The notes under the pieces: model-generated
What the model was told of the DNA's origin: nothing
Seen by the model: the letters and a program-made list of their open reading frames with translations, nothing else
Databases searched by the model: none
Assembly (NCBI RefSeq): GCF_000745855.1
Contig: NZ_JQKD01000048.1
Span: 1-34,863 of the forward strand
Direction of reading: 5' to 3'
Source of the DNA: Xenophilus azovorans DSM 13620
GTDB taxonomy: Bacteria; Pseudomonadota; Gammaproteobacteria; Burkholderiales; Burkholderiaceae_C
DNA length: 34,863 nt
Translations under genes and position numbers: made by a program
Shown here: positions 14,819 to 24,091 of the stretch, one piece after another
Position numbering within the stretch: position 1 is the stretch's first letter
Layout of the letters: every line of letters starts with the position of its first letter

Positions 14819-15286
14819 TCACGGCCGCGGCGCCTCGCGGCGCTCCGGCCGATGCACGACGATCGGCTTGCCGCCGAAGCGCTGCTTGCACAGCCAGGCC
14901 GCCAGGGCCGAATCGAGGTAGTCCGCGTGGCCGGGAAACCAGCGCGCCAGGGCGTCGACGAAGGAGGGCGCCGCATCGAAGCGGCCCTGCCGCGCCAGGT
15001 CGAGCACCTCCTGCGAGGACCGGAGCACGGCGGCATGCTCCTCCATGTGGCAGTCGCGCGGCGGGAAGGCCGTCTCGGTCATCCAGCGGTCTTCCGCCTC
15101 GAAGTGGCTGCGCAGGTGCGCATCGATCTCCGACAGCAGGGGCAGCCACTCGTCGTCGCTGCCCGCGGGCCGGCGCATCAGGAGCTGCTCGAACTCGGCA
15201 TGGATCCGGTCCATCGGCGGGAAGCCCAGCTCCGCCGGGCGGTCCGCGGCGGGTGGCGCATCGGGGGCGTGCCTGAGGTCGGTCAT
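14819..15286 (-). CDS. Bacteriohemerythrin-like protein
   Basis: A 155-aa protein with the seven di-iron ligands of hemerythrin in order: H29 (MDRIHAEF), H61 and E65 (HFEAE), H80 and H84 (CHMEEHAAVL), H120 and D125 (GHADYLD). Bacteriohemerythrins reversibly bind O2 and can store, deliver or sense it. Its tail meets the nitroreductase gene tail to tail, 12 bases apart, and it lies between the nitroreductase and the amidohydrolase on the minus strand. It may supply oxygen to the Rieske oxygenase encoded upstream on the same strand, but the gap to that operon is long. Confidence 0.87.
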   Translation of the reverse strand: MTDLRHAPDAPPAADRPAELGFPPMDRIHAEFEQLLMRRPAGSDDEWLPLLSEIDAHLRSHFEAEDRWMTETAFPPRDCHMEEHAAVLRSSQEVLDLARQGRFDAAPSFVDALARWFPGHADYLDSALAAWLCKQRFGGKPIVVHRPERREAPRP

Positions 15287-15303
15287 GGCCGGATTGTCGC
15301 AAC

Positions 15304-17091
15304 CTAGAGCGGCTGGCGGCGGTTCGAGGCGGCCGCCGTGCGTCCGGCTGCTTCATAGACCACCTTGCCGCCGACGATGGTCTGCAGCGCCACGATGTCC
15401 TTGATCTGCTCGTCGGGCACGGTGAGGTAGTCGGCCGAGAGCACGACCATGTCGGCGAGCCGGCCGACGGCGATGGCGCCCTTCCTGTCCTCCTCGAAGG
15501 TCAGGTAGGGGCCGGCGTTGGTGTACAGCCGCAGGGCTTCCTCCCTGGACACCTTCTGGTCGGCGCCGTAGACGACACCGCGCGGGTCCTTGCGCGTCAC
15601 CATGAGGTACATGCCGACGAAGGGGTTGAGCAGGTTGACCTCGTTGTCCGTCCCGGCGGACGTGCGCTCCATGCCCAGCACGTCGAGCAGCCGCCGCGTG
15701 GGGACGGCCCGGTTGGCGAGCAGCCGCCCCATGTAGCGTTCCACCGTCCCCGCCTTGTCCCACATGAAGGCGTTCTGGGCGTCGACGCGCACGTCCAGCG
15801 CCTTGGCCTGGTCGATCTGGTCGGGCGCGATCAGGCTGCCGTGCACCACGCTGAAGCGGCGTCCCCGGATGGATCGGTCCGCGTCGGCGGCGGCATAGGC
15901 CTTCAGCGTCAGGTCGACGGCGGCGTCGCCGACCGCGTGGGTGTGGACGCGCCAGCCGTACTGGTTGGCCAGCCGCACGACGCGCTGGTAGGTCGCCGGA
16001 TCGACGGCCACCATGCCGTGGTTCTGGGGCTCGTTGGCGTAGCTGCTGCGGATGTAGGCGGACTTGAGCGTCATGCCGCCGTCCGAGACCAGCTTGATGC
16101 CGGCCAGCCGGGCCCAGTCGTTGCCTTCTCCGTCCTTGAACCGGGCGGCCTTGAGCCTGGCTTCGAATTCCTGGGCACTCCCGACAGGGAAACGCCAGAA
16201 GAGACCGGATCGAACCGTGGATTGCCCGCGCTCGGCGACCGTGAAGTAGGCCTTGATCTGGTCTTCGTTCAGTCCGGCGACCACGGTGCTCGTGATGCCC
16301 GAGCGGTTGTAGACGCGCTGCCCGGCGATGTTCTGGGCCACGCGCTGCTCGAAGGTCGGCGCGGGGATCTTGTCGGTGACCAGATCGATCGCCGTTTCCT
16401 CCAGCACGCCCGTGGCGTCTCCATTGGCATCCCGCCAGATCTTCCCGCCGACGGGGTCCTTGGTCGTCTTGGTGATCCCGGCAAGCTGCAACGCCTTGCT
16501 GTTGGCCATGGCGAAGTGGCCGACGGTCTGCACGTAGACGGGGTGGTCGGGCGCCACCGCGTCGAGCTCCTGGCGCGTCAGGTAGCGCTGCTCCTTCAGT
16601 TGCGAAGGCGGGTGCCAGCGGCTCGTCTGCACCCATTGGCCGGGCGGAACGTTCTTCGCGCGGATGAAGTCGCCGATGATCGACTGCGCCTCGGCCACCG
16701 TTCTCGCCTTGATCACCTGCGCCGTGGTTTCCACCGTGCCGGCGCCGTCCATGTGGGTGTGGGCGTCCATCAGGCCCGGTACCACGGTCCGGCCCTGCAG
16801 GTCCACGACCTTCGTGCGCGGGGTGGCGAGCTGGCGGATCGCATCGCTGCTGCCGACGGCGACGAACTCGCCGTTCCTGACGGCCACGGCCTGCGCGACG
16901 GAGAAGTCCTTGTCGGCCGTGATGATCTTGCCGTTGACGTACGCGACGTCCGGGTCGGACGCCGCGTTGTGCGCGCACCCGGCAAGGATCATCCCTGCGG
17001 TGGCGGCAAGCGCCGCAGCCAGGGTGCGGGAAGGAAGACGGCGTCCTGCGCGTGGTGACCGGTGGGTCAGGCGATGGGTGGATTGAGACAT
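15304..17091 (-). CDS. Lipoprotein amidohydrolase (amidohydrolase_3, YtcJ-like)
   Basis: A 595-aa protein. The signal ends in a lipobox (LAGC, Cys about residue 35), so it should be a lipoprotein at the periplasmic face of a membrane. The catalytic domain of the YtcJ/amidohydrolase_3 type includes PGLMDAHTHMDG (HxH metal ligands), TVGHFAMANSKAL, KLVSDGGMTLKSAYI, THAVGDAAVD and AGTDNEVN. These enzymes hydrolyse amide or other C-N bonds with bound zinc. AGGAG lies about nine bases before the ATG at 17091. It is the last gene of the long minus-strand cluster, 92 bases after the amidotransferase gene. It may hydrolyse an N-acyl or amide substrate outside the cytoplasm before uptake. Confidence 0.82.
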   Translation of the reverse strand: MSQSTHRLTHRSPRAGRRLPSRTLAAALAATAGMILAGCAHNAASDPDVAYVNGKIITADKDFSVAQAVAVRNGEFVAVGSSDAIRQLATPRTKVVDLQGRTVVPGLMDAHTHMDGAGTVETTAQVIKARTVAEAQSIIGDFIRAKNVPPGQWVQTSRWHPPSQLKEQRYLTRQELDAVAPDHPVYVQTVGHFAMANSKALQLAGITKTTKDPVGGKIWRDANGDATGVLEETAIDLVTDKIPAPTFEQRVAQNIAGQRVYNRSGITSTVVAGLNEDQIKAYFTVAERGQSTVRSGLFWRFPVGSAQEFEARLKAARFKDGEGNDWARLAGIKLVSDGGMTLKSAYIRSSYANEPQNHGMVAVDPATYQRVVRLANQYGWRVHTHAVGDAAVDLTLKAYAAADADRSIRGRRFSVVHGSLIAPDQIDQAKALDVRVDAQNAFMWDKAGTVERYMGRLLANRAVPTRRLLDVLGMERTSAGTDNEVNLLNPFVGMYLMVTRKDPRGVVYGADQKVSREEALRLYTNAGPYLTFEEDRKGAIAVGRLADMVVLSADYLTVPDEQIKDIVALQTIVGGKVVYEAAGRTAAASNRRQPL

Positions 17092-17183
17092 GGCCGATTG
17101 GCTCCTTTGTGTGGTGGTTGTCCTGCCCTGAGGCGGCCCGCCCGGGCCGATGCTTGGTTGTGATCCGTTCTTCGCTGCCGGCG

Positions 17184-17903
17184 CTACGCGCAGCCCTGCA
17201 CCCAGCGGGCATAGAGCCGCGCCAGCACCGACCGCATCCGCGACGTGCGTGCCTCCAGGTCGTTCAGCAGATCGCCGGGATCGCTGACGGCCGGGTTGCC
17301 CTGGGCGTGCTGGCGCACGAGCTGGTGGCCGTTGCGCGCCATCGAGACCTCGACCAGGGCCGGCGTCATCTCCAGATGGGACTGCAGCAGCAGGTGGCGG
17401 TCGTGCAGCACGCAGGCCTGGCTCTCGCAATGCCGGCTTCGCGCGATGCGCACCGCTTCGGCCGGGGGCTGGAAGGCATCGGCGTGCCACTGGAAGGTCT
17501 GTACCTCGGTGGCCGCGAATTCGCCCCACCAGTCCCGCGCCACGGGGTGGTCTTCCGTCTGCAGCGGCTGCCAGCCGATCTCGGGAACGGGGTGGCGCGC
17601 GACGCTGCCGCCCAGGGCCTGCGCGAGCAGCTGGCTGCCGAGGCAGTGGCCCGCCAGCGGCAGGCCGCGGGCCGCGGCATCGCGGATCAGCGCCAGCTCC
17701 TGCGCGATCCAGGGGAGGTCGTCATGGACGCCCATGTAGCCGCCCATGAACACCAGGCCGGAGAACGCCGACGCGTCCTCGGGCACGGGCTCTCCGTCGA
17801 CGATCCGGATGCACCGGACCTCGCGGCCCAGCGCCTGCAGGATGGGGACCACGCTGCCGGGCGCCCCGACCTCCGTGTGCTGGAAGACTGCAATCGGCTT
17901 CAT
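17184..17903 (-). CDS. Class I glutamine amidotransferase-like protein (TdnT-like candidate)
   Basis: A 239-aa protein with a class I GATase fold: nucleophile elbow AGHCLGSQLLAQALGG (Cys87) and the QSHLEMTP motif (His176, Glu178). It also has a family-specific WHADAF at 139-144. GATase-like proteins hydrolyse gamma-glutamyl amides. In the aniline cluster, TdnT is a GATase-like protein acting next to the glutamine-synthetase-like TdnQ. Here it follows the LivF gene by seven bases (ATG 17903, with AGGAAG upstream) and lies in the same cluster as a GS-like gene. A gamma-glutamyl hydrolase role is inferred. It could instead be a generic YfeJ-type amidotransferase. Confidence 0.82.
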   Translation of the reverse strand: MKPIAVFQHTEVGAPGSVVPILQALGREVRCIRIVDGEPVPEDASAFSGLVFMGGYMGVHDDLPWIAQELALIRDAAARGLPLAGHCLGSQLLAQALGGSVARHPVPEIGWQPLQTEDHPVARDWWGEFAATEVQTFQWHADAFQPPAEAVRIARSRHCESQACVLHDRHLLLQSHLEMTPALVEVSMARNGHQLVRQHAQGNPAVSDPGDLLNDLEARTSRMRSVLARLYARWVQGCA

Positions 17904-17910
17904 GGCTTCC

Positions 17911-18613
<703 letters not shown>

Positions 18614-18621
<8 letters not shown>

Positions 18622-19387
18622 GCGCCGCTCCCGCGTGTGTCGCCACGTGGCTGCTGCCGAGATAGACCTCGCGCACGCGCGGGTCGCTGCCGATCTCGGC
18701 CGGCGTGCCTTCCGTCAGGATGCGGCCGGACACCAGCACCGAGATGCGGCGCGAGAAGCGGAAGACCAGGTTCATGTCGTGCTCGATGAAAAGAACGCTG
18801 ATGTCGGCGGGCAGCTCGGCGATGACCTCGAAGAGCTCGCCGCTCTCGTCCTCGGGCACGCCGGCGGCGGGTTCGTCCAGCAGCAGGATGCGGGGCCGCG
18901 CGGCCAGCGCGAGCGCGATCTCCAGCAACCGCTGCTTGCCGTAGGCCAGCTCGGCCACCGGCACGTGGGCCACCGCGTCCAGGCGCAGCCGCGCCAGCAG
19001 CGCGTGCGCCTCGTCGAACAGGCCCGTGCAGCGCCTGAGCGGCCGCCACCAGGTGGCGCCCAGGCCCTCGCGTTCGCCGATGGCCAGCACCACCGACAGC
19101 AGCGGCGTCAGGCTGGGAAAGAGCGTGTTGATCTGGAAGGTGCGCACCAGGCCCATGCGCGCGCGCTGGTCGCAGCTCAGCGCCGTGATGTCCTGGTCGC
19201 CCATGCGCACCATGCCGCTGCTGGGGCGGTACACGCCCGTGAGCAGGTTGATCAGGGTGGTCTTGCCCGCGCCGTTCGGCCCGATCAGCGCCTGGCGTGC
19301 ACCGGGTTCGAGCGTGAGATCCACGTCGGCCACCGCGTCGAAGGCGCCGAAGCGGATGCCCAGCCCCCGGGTCTGCAGCGCGCTCAT
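18614..19387 (-). CDS. ABC transporter ATP-binding protein, LivG type
   Basis: A 257-aa ATPase with Walker A GPNGAGKTT, signature LAYGKQRLLEIALAL, Walker B ILLLDEPAAGV, and the LivG-characteristic C-terminal segment EHDMNLVFRFSRRISVL. The start ATG at 19387 has AGGAG about eight bases upstream and overlaps the LivM stop by four bases. It pairs with the LivF-type ATPase. A much longer open frame upstream on the same strand is antisense noise over the permease gene and is not part of this protein. Confidence 0.9.
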
Positions 19388-20352
19388 CGGCCGGACTCCT
19401 GCACGCGCACGCGCCGCGACAGCACGCCCATGATGCCGCCGCGGCCCAGCATCACCGCGGCGATCAGGAAGATGCCCAGCCAGAACATCCAGTACTGCGG
19501 GTTCATGTCGGCGAACCAGTCGTGCACCAGCATGTAGACGATGGCGCCGACCATGCCGCCGTACAGGCGGCCCGTGCCGCCGAGCACCAGGATGATCAGC
19601 ACTTCGGCCGAGCGGTTGAAGCCGATCGACTCGATGCCGACGAACTGCGTGGTCTGGGCCAGCAGCGCGCCGGCCACGCCGGCCACCGCGGCCGAGAAGG
19701 CATAGGCCATGCGCAGGCGCGCGTCCACCGGCGAACCGACGGCCAGCATGCGCTTGCGGCTGTCGTGGATGCCGCGCAGCGCCAGGCCGAAGGGCGAGCG
19801 CAGCACCAGCCGCACCAGCAGGAACATCGCCAGCACCACCACGAACGCGTAGCCGAAGGCGGTCCTGCCGAACAGGTCGAACTCGAACAGGCCCAGCACC
19901 GGCCACACCTGCATGCCTTGCAGGCCGTCGGTGCCGCCGGTGATGCCCGACAGGCGGTTGACCAGCTCGGCCAGCAGCACGCACACGCCGATGGTGATCA
20001 TCAGCCGGGCCAGGTCGCTGCCGCGCACCACCAGGTAGCTCAGCGCGTAGCCCAGCGCGGCGCACAGCAGCAGGGCGGCCAGCAGGCCGCTGAAGGGCTC
20101 GCCCCAGCCGTGCCGGGCCAGCAGGCCGGCGGTGTAAGCGCCGGCGCCGAAGAAGGCGGCGTGGCCTACGGTCAGGATGCCCGCGTAGCCCAGCGCCATG
20201 TCCAGCGAGACGGCGAACAGCCCGAAGATCAGCACCTGGCTCATCAGCGTGAGATGGTCGGGCAGCAGGAAGAAGCTGCCGGCCAGCGCGGCCCAGAACA
20301 GGACTTCGGCAACGCGCAGCCGTTGCGGCGAGAGCAGCAGGGTCTTGGTCAT
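19384..20352 (-). CDS. ABC transporter permease, LivM type
   Basis: A 322-aa polytopic membrane protein. Multiple hydrophobic segments begin with VLFWAALAGSFFLLP and the Liv-family stretch LDMALGYAGILTVGHAAFFG. The cytoplasmic coupling loop is IHDSRKRMLAVG. ATG at 20352 is the usual position for this family; the frame extends further upstream without a sensible start. It overlaps the LivH-type stop by four bases, as in other tightly packed Liv operons. It forms half of the membrane pore. Confidence 0.9.
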   Translation of the reverse strand: MTKTLLLSPQRLRVAEVLFWAALAGSFFLLPDHLTLMSQVLIFGLFAVSLDMALGYAGILTVGHAAFFGAGAYTAGLLARHGWGEPFSGLLAALLLCAALGYALSYLVVRGSDLARLMITIGVCVLLAELVNRLSGITGGTDGLQGMQVWPVLGLFEFDLFGRTAFGYAFVVVLAMFLLVRLVLRSPFGLALRGIHDSRKRMLAVGSPVDARLRMAYAFSAAVAGVAGALLAQTTQFVGIESIGFNRSAEVLIILVLGGTGRLYGGMVGAIVYMLVHDWFADMNPQYWMFWLGIFLIAAVMLGRGGIMGVLSRRVRVQESGR

Positions 20353-21209
20353 GAGAGTCCCTTCCGGGGCACGATGCCGTGGGGCCGCAGCAGCAGCATG
20401 GCGATCATGAAGACGTAGATGAGGAAGGCGCCGGCCTCGGGCAGGTAGTATTTGCCGGCCACGTCGACGATGCCCACCAGCAGCGCCGCGACGAACGGGC
20501 CGGTGATGGTGCCGGCGCCGCCGACGCACACCACGATCAGGAAGTACACCAGGTACTTCAGCGGAAAGCTCGGCTCCAGGCCCAGCATGCCCAGGCTCAG
20601 CGCGCCGCCCAGCCCCGCCAGGCCGCAGCCCAGCGTGAAGGTCAGGAAGAACAGGCGCTGCACGTGGATGCCCGTGCCGCCGGCCACGCGCTGGTTGTCG
20701 ACGGCGGCGCGCACCATCGCGCCGTAGCGGGTCTTGCCCAGCGCGAGCAGCAGGGCGGCGAGCACCAGCGCGCCGGCCACGATCATGAACAGGCGGTAGC
20801 GGCCGACCTGCAGCCCGGCCAGCGAGACCTGGCCCTGCAGCACCGCGGGCAGGGTGAAGGGCTGCATGCCCGGCCCGAAGGCCCAGGTGAAGGCCGCGAT
20901 GGAGACGAACACGATGCCGATGGACAGCAGCACCTGGTCCAGCGGGTGCGCGCGGTACAGCCGCCGGTAGAACAGGAACTCCAGCACCGCGCCGACCAGC
21001 GCCGCCGCCACGAAGGCCGCTGCCAGCGCGGGGAAGAAGCCCAGGCCGGCGCGGCTCATGAGCACGCTGGCGGCGTACCCGCCGACCATCGCGAACGTGC
21101 CGTGCGCGAGGTTGACGAAGTTCATGAGGCCCATCGTGATGGACAGGCCGACGCCGATGAGGAACAGGAGCATGCCGTAGGCCACTCCGTCGAAGATCAC
21201 GATACCCAT
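20349..21209 (-). CDS. ABC transporter permease, LivH type
   Basis: A 286-aa polytopic membrane protein with the LivH opening GVAYGMLLFLIGVGLSITMG and the conserved MNFVNLAHGTFAMVGGYAA. The coupling loop is VRAAVDNQRVAGGTGI, and VCVGGAGTITGPFVAALLVG follows near the end. It pairs with the LivM-type permease. The gap to the upstream binding-protein gene (84 bases) holds two hairpins. Confidence 0.9.
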   Translation of the reverse strand: MGIVIFDGVAYGMLLFLIGVGLSITMGLMNFVNLAHGTFAMVGGYAASVLMSRAGLGFFPALAAAFVAAALVGAVLEFLFYRRLYRAHPLDQVLLSIGIVFVSIAAFTWAFGPGMQPFTLPAVLQGQVSLAGLQVGRYRLFMIVAGALVLAALLLALGKTRYGAMVRAAVDNQRVAGGTGIHVQRLFFLTFTLGCGLAGLGGALSLGMLGLEPSFPLKYLVYFLIVVCVGGAGTITGPFVAALLVGIVDVAGKYYLPEAGAFLIYVFMIAMLLLRPHGIVPRKGLS

Positions 21210-21231
21210 GGGATTCCCGATGCGAAGCGCA

Positions 21232-21282
21232 CGGCGTTCAGGGCGAACGCCGCGTGCCGAAACCCGCGCCCCGGCGGGCGCG
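21232..21282. repeat. Two GC-rich hairpins between binding-protein and permease genes
   Basis: CGGCGTTC / GAACGCCG (21232-21252, 5-base loop) and CGCGCCC / GGGCGCG (21265-21282, 4-base loop) are perfect inverted repeats in the 84-base gap between the LivK-type and LivH-type genes. No T-tract follows on the minus strand, so they are unlikely to be simple terminators. They probably protect the upstream mRNA and lower permease expression relative to the binding protein, as is common in ABC import operons. Confidence 0.6.
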
Positions 21283-21293
21283 AAAGGGGTGGC

Positions 21294-22487
21294 TTACCTG
21301 GCTTCCTTGGCCGGGTCCTTGACGCGGCCGAACTTGTCGAACTCCACGTTGACGAGCTGGCCGTCCCGGTTCTTCTCGACCTTGCGGATGTAGACCGTCT
21401 GCACGATGTCGCGCGTGGCGGCATCGATCTCGATCGGGCCGCGCGGGCTCTCGAACGCCATGCCCTTGAGCGCCGCCATGAGCTTGTCGCCGCTCGCGTC
21501 GCCCTGGGTCCTGGCCAGCGCCTGGTCGATCGCCGCCATGGCGTCGTAGGCGGTCACCGCGAAGTAGTTCGGGCGGATGGACTTGCCGTACTGCGCCTCG
21601 AAGTCCTTCACGAACTTCTGGTTCTTGGCGCTGGGATGCGCGTAGGAATAGTGGTGGCTGGTGACCAGGCCGAGCGCGACGTCGCCGGTCGCTTCGAGGA
21701 AGCTGTCGTCCGTGGCCTCGCCGGTGGCGAACAGCTTGATCCCGGCCTCTTCCATGCCGCGCTCCTTCCAGACCTTGAGGAAGGCCGGGGGCATCACGCC
21801 GGAGGGGAAGAAGAAGAACACCGCCTGCGGCTTGCTGTCCTTGATGCGCTGGACGTAGGCGGAGAAGTCGGGGTTGTTCATCGGCGTGCGCACCTCGCCG
21901 ACCACCTTGCCGCCGCCTTCTGTGAAGGCCTTCTTGAAGGCCGATTCCGCGTCCTGGCCCGAGGCGTAGTCGGCCACGACGGTGTAGGCCTCCTTGATGC
22001 CCTGCCTGAGCATCCATCGCGCCATCGGGTCGGTCACCTGCTGCACCGTGAAGGACAGGCGCGCGATGTAGGGCGAGCTGGTGGTGATTGCCGAGGAGGC
22101 CGCGTTCATCACGATCGTGGGCACCTTGGCCTGCGTGGCGACGGCGCCGACGGCATAGGCGTTCGGGCTGAAGTCCAGGCCGGTCAGGATCTGCACCTTG
22201 TCGCGCACGATCAGCTCCTGCGCCATGCGCTTGGATGCGTCGGGCGCGGGGCCGCCGGTGTCCTTCTTCACGATCTCCACGCTGCGGCCGGCGATCTTGC
22301 CGCCGTGCTCCTTGAGGTACAGCGCCACGCCCGCGTCGAACTGGCGGCCATAGTCGGCGTAGGGGCCGGAGTAGGTGGCGATCAGGCCGATCTTCAGCGC
22401 GTCCTGGGCCTGCGCGGCCGTGGCGATGCAGGCCAGCGCGGCGGCGGCTGCAGAGGCCAGGAGGGTGCGTTTGGTCATCTTCATCAT
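21294..22487 (-). CDS. ABC transporter substrate-binding protein, LivK/LivJ type
   Basis: A 397-aa periplasmic binding protein (Peripla_BP_6). A Sec signal (about residues 1-27, ASAAAAALACIATAAQA) is followed by DALKIGLIATYSGPYADYG, then IVMNAASSAIT and the hinge segment VVADYASGQDAE. The start ATG at 22487 has CGGAG about five bases upstream. It begins 19 bases after the ferredoxin-reductase gene stop, so the importer is in one operon with the oxygenase system. It captures the catabolic substrate in the periplasm. Confidence 0.9.
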   Translation of the reverse strand: MMKMTKRTLLASAAAAALACIATAAQAQDALKIGLIATYSGPYADYGRQFDAGVALYLKEHGGKIAGRSVEIVKKDTGGPAPDASKRMAQELIVRDKVQILTGLDFSPNAYAVGAVATQAKVPTIVMNAASSAITTSSPYIARLSFTVQQVTDPMARWMLRQGIKEAYTVVADYASGQDAESAFKKAFTEGGGKVVGEVRTPMNNPDFSAYVQRIKDSKPQAVFFFFPSGVMPPAFLKVWKERGMEEAGIKLFATGEATDDSFLEATGDVALGLVTSHHYSYAHPSAKNQKFVKDFEAQYGKSIRPNYFAVTAYDAMAAIDQALARTQGDASGDKLMAALKGMAFESPRGPIEIDAATRDIVQTVYIRKVEKNRDGQLVNVEFDKFGRVKDPAKEAR

Positions 22488-22506
22488 GGTGCTCCGTGGG
22501 GAAGGG

Positions 22507-23760
22507 TCAGCCCGCAGGCCGGGGGATGGAATACGGCTTGAGGTCGGCGGCCGGATCGGCCAGCGCCTCGGAGGGGATGTGTGCGCGCTGCGCGATCAAT
22601 TTGCGTGCCAGCATGTGCTCGGCCGGCCGGTTGACCGAGTGCGCGGCGGCCACGGCGCCGTCGCGCAGGTAGAACAGCGTGAAGCGGTCCGAGTCCATGT
22701 CGCCGCGCAGCACGACGGCATCGTCCGCCGCGGGCAGGCCGGCCATCTGGAACTTCAGGTCGTGCTGCTCGCTCCAGAACCATGGCACGGCGCCGAGCGG
22801 CTGCGGCCTGCCGACCAGCACCGAGGCCGCCGCGCGCGCGCCGTCGTTGGCGGCCTGGATGGATTCGAGCCGCATGCGCGCGGGGCCGCCCGGAAAGGGC
22901 GGCTGCGCCATGTTGGCGACGTCGCCGGCGGCCAGCACGTTCGGCGCGCCGGTGCGGCCCAGCGCATCGACCAGGATGCCGCCGGCGCATTCGATGCCAG
23001 CCTCCTGGGCCAGCTCCACGTTCGGCAGCACGCCGATGCCGAGCACGACCAGGTCGCAGTCGAGCCGGCGGCCATCGTCCAGCAGCACCGCCTCGACCCG
23101 GCCCTGGCTGCCCTGCAGCGCCCGGACGCCGCGGTCCAGCTCCAGCGCGACGCCGCGCCGGCGGTGCGCCGCGGCCACGTAGTCGGACATGGACGCCGGG
23201 AAGCTGCGCGCGAGCAGGCGCGCCTGGCTCTCGATCACCGTGACCTGGGCGCCGGCGGTGGTCAGCGCGGCGGCGACCTCCAGGCCGATGAAGCCGCCGC
23301 CGATCACGCAGGCGCGCGTGCAGCGACCCAGCGCCTGCTGCACGGCCAGCGCGTCGTCCAGCGTGCGCAACTGGTGCACGCCCTGCAGGTCGGTGCCGGG
23401 CACCGGCAGGGGGCGGCAGCGTGCGCCCGTCGCCAGCGCGAGCCAGCCGTAGCCGAGGTGGCTGCCGTCGGCCAGCCGCACGCGCTGCGCCGCCAGGTCG
23501 AGCGCCATGGCGCGCACGCCCAGGCGCAGGTCGATGCCCTGCCCGGCATAGAAGTCCGGGCCGCGCAGCGCGAGCTGGTCCACGCCGGTCTTGCCGGCGA
23601 GCAGGCCCTTGGACAGCGGCGGGCGCTGGTAGGGCGCGTGCGGCTCGTCGCCGAGCAGCACGATGGGTGCGTCGAAGCCCAGCTCGCGTGCGGCGGCCGC
23701 GAGCTGCACGCCGGCGTAGGAAGCGCCGACGATGACCAGGGGCGCGGACGAGGATGCCAT
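22507..23760 (-). CDS. FAD-dependent ferredoxin reductase
   Basis: A 417-aa flavoprotein of the putidaredoxin/rhodocoxin reductase type: N-terminal FAD dinucleotide fold (VIVGASYAGVQLA), NAD-binding fold (ACVIGGGFIGLEVAAAL), NVLAAGDVANM near 290, and a C-terminal domain with WFWSEQHDLKFQMAG. It transfers electrons from NAD(P)H to a [2Fe-2S] ferredoxin. Its start ATG shares one base with the ferredoxin stop (TGATG on the minus strand), so the two are coupled. It is the electron donor for the Rieske oxygenase encoded two genes upstream. Confidence 0.9.
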   Translation of the reverse strand: MASSSAPLVIVGASYAGVQLAAAARELGFDAPIVLLGDEPHAPYQRPPLSKGLLAGKTGVDQLALRGPDFYAGQGIDLRLGVRAMALDLAAQRVRLADGSHLGYGWLALATGARCRPLPVPGTDLQGVHQLRTLDDALAVQQALGRCTRACVIGGGFIGLEVAAALTTAGAQVTVIESQARLLARSFPASMSDYVAAAHRRRGVALELDRGVRALQGSQGRVEAVLLDDGRRLDCDLVVLGIGVLPNVELAQEAGIECAGGILVDALGRTGAPNVLAAGDVANMAQPPFPGGPARMRLESIQAANDGARAAASVLVGRPQPLGAVPWFWSEQHDLKFQMAGLPAADDAVVLRGDMDSDRFTLFYLRDGAVAAAHSVNRPAEHMLARKLIAQRAHIPSEALADPAADLKPYSIPRPAG

Positions 23761-24083
23761 CAGACCTGGGTCTCGGGCACGCGCACGGTCAGCCCGTCGA
23801 GCTCGGGCGTGACGGTGAGCTGGCAGCTCAGCCGGCTGCCGGGCAGGCGCTCGGAGGCCACGCCGTCCAGCAGTTCGTCCTCCATGTCGTCGGGCGGCGG
23901 CAGGCGGTCGATGAAGTCGTCCGCGACGTAGACGTGGCAGGTCGCGCAGGAGCAGCTGCCCCCGCACTCGGCGTCGATGCCGCGCACGTTGTGGTGGATG
24001 GCGGTCTCCATCACGCTGGCGCCTGTCCTGGCGTCGATGCTGCGCGCGCTGCCATCCTTGAGGATGTAGGTGATCGTGGGCAT
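23760..24083 (-). CDS. [2Fe-2S] ferredoxin, adrenodoxin/putidaredoxin type
   Basis: A 107-aa ferredoxin with the cluster cysteines in CX5CX2C (C40, C46, C49 in ECGGSCSCATCHVYV) and C87 (RLSCQLTV), as in class I electron-transfer ferredoxins that serve P450 and Rieske oxygenases. The N-terminus MPTITYILKDGSARSID is typical. It lies between the GS-like gene (8 bases upstream) and the reductase. It relays electrons to the Rieske oxygenase. Confidence 0.92.
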   Translation of the reverse strand: MPTITYILKDGSARSIDARTGASVMETAIHHNVRGIDAECGGSCSCATCHVYVADDFIDRLPPPDDMEDELLDGVASERLPGSRLSCQLTVTPELDGLTVRVPETQV

Positions 24084-24091
24084 GCGGTCGT

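Noticed and set aside
17134-17149. Hairpin CGGCCC-GCCC-GGGCCG between the GATase-like and amidohydrolase genes, considered as a terminator
   Set aside because: The stem is only six base pairs and no T-run follows on the minus strand, so termination cannot be supported.
20379-22541. 720-residue open frame on + across the ABC permease and binding-protein genes
   Set aside because: It is antisense to LivH- and LivK-type genes with clear motifs, its product is a His/Gln/Ala/Arg-rich string without domains, and it has no ribosome binding site. Long antisense frames are expected in GC-rich DNA.
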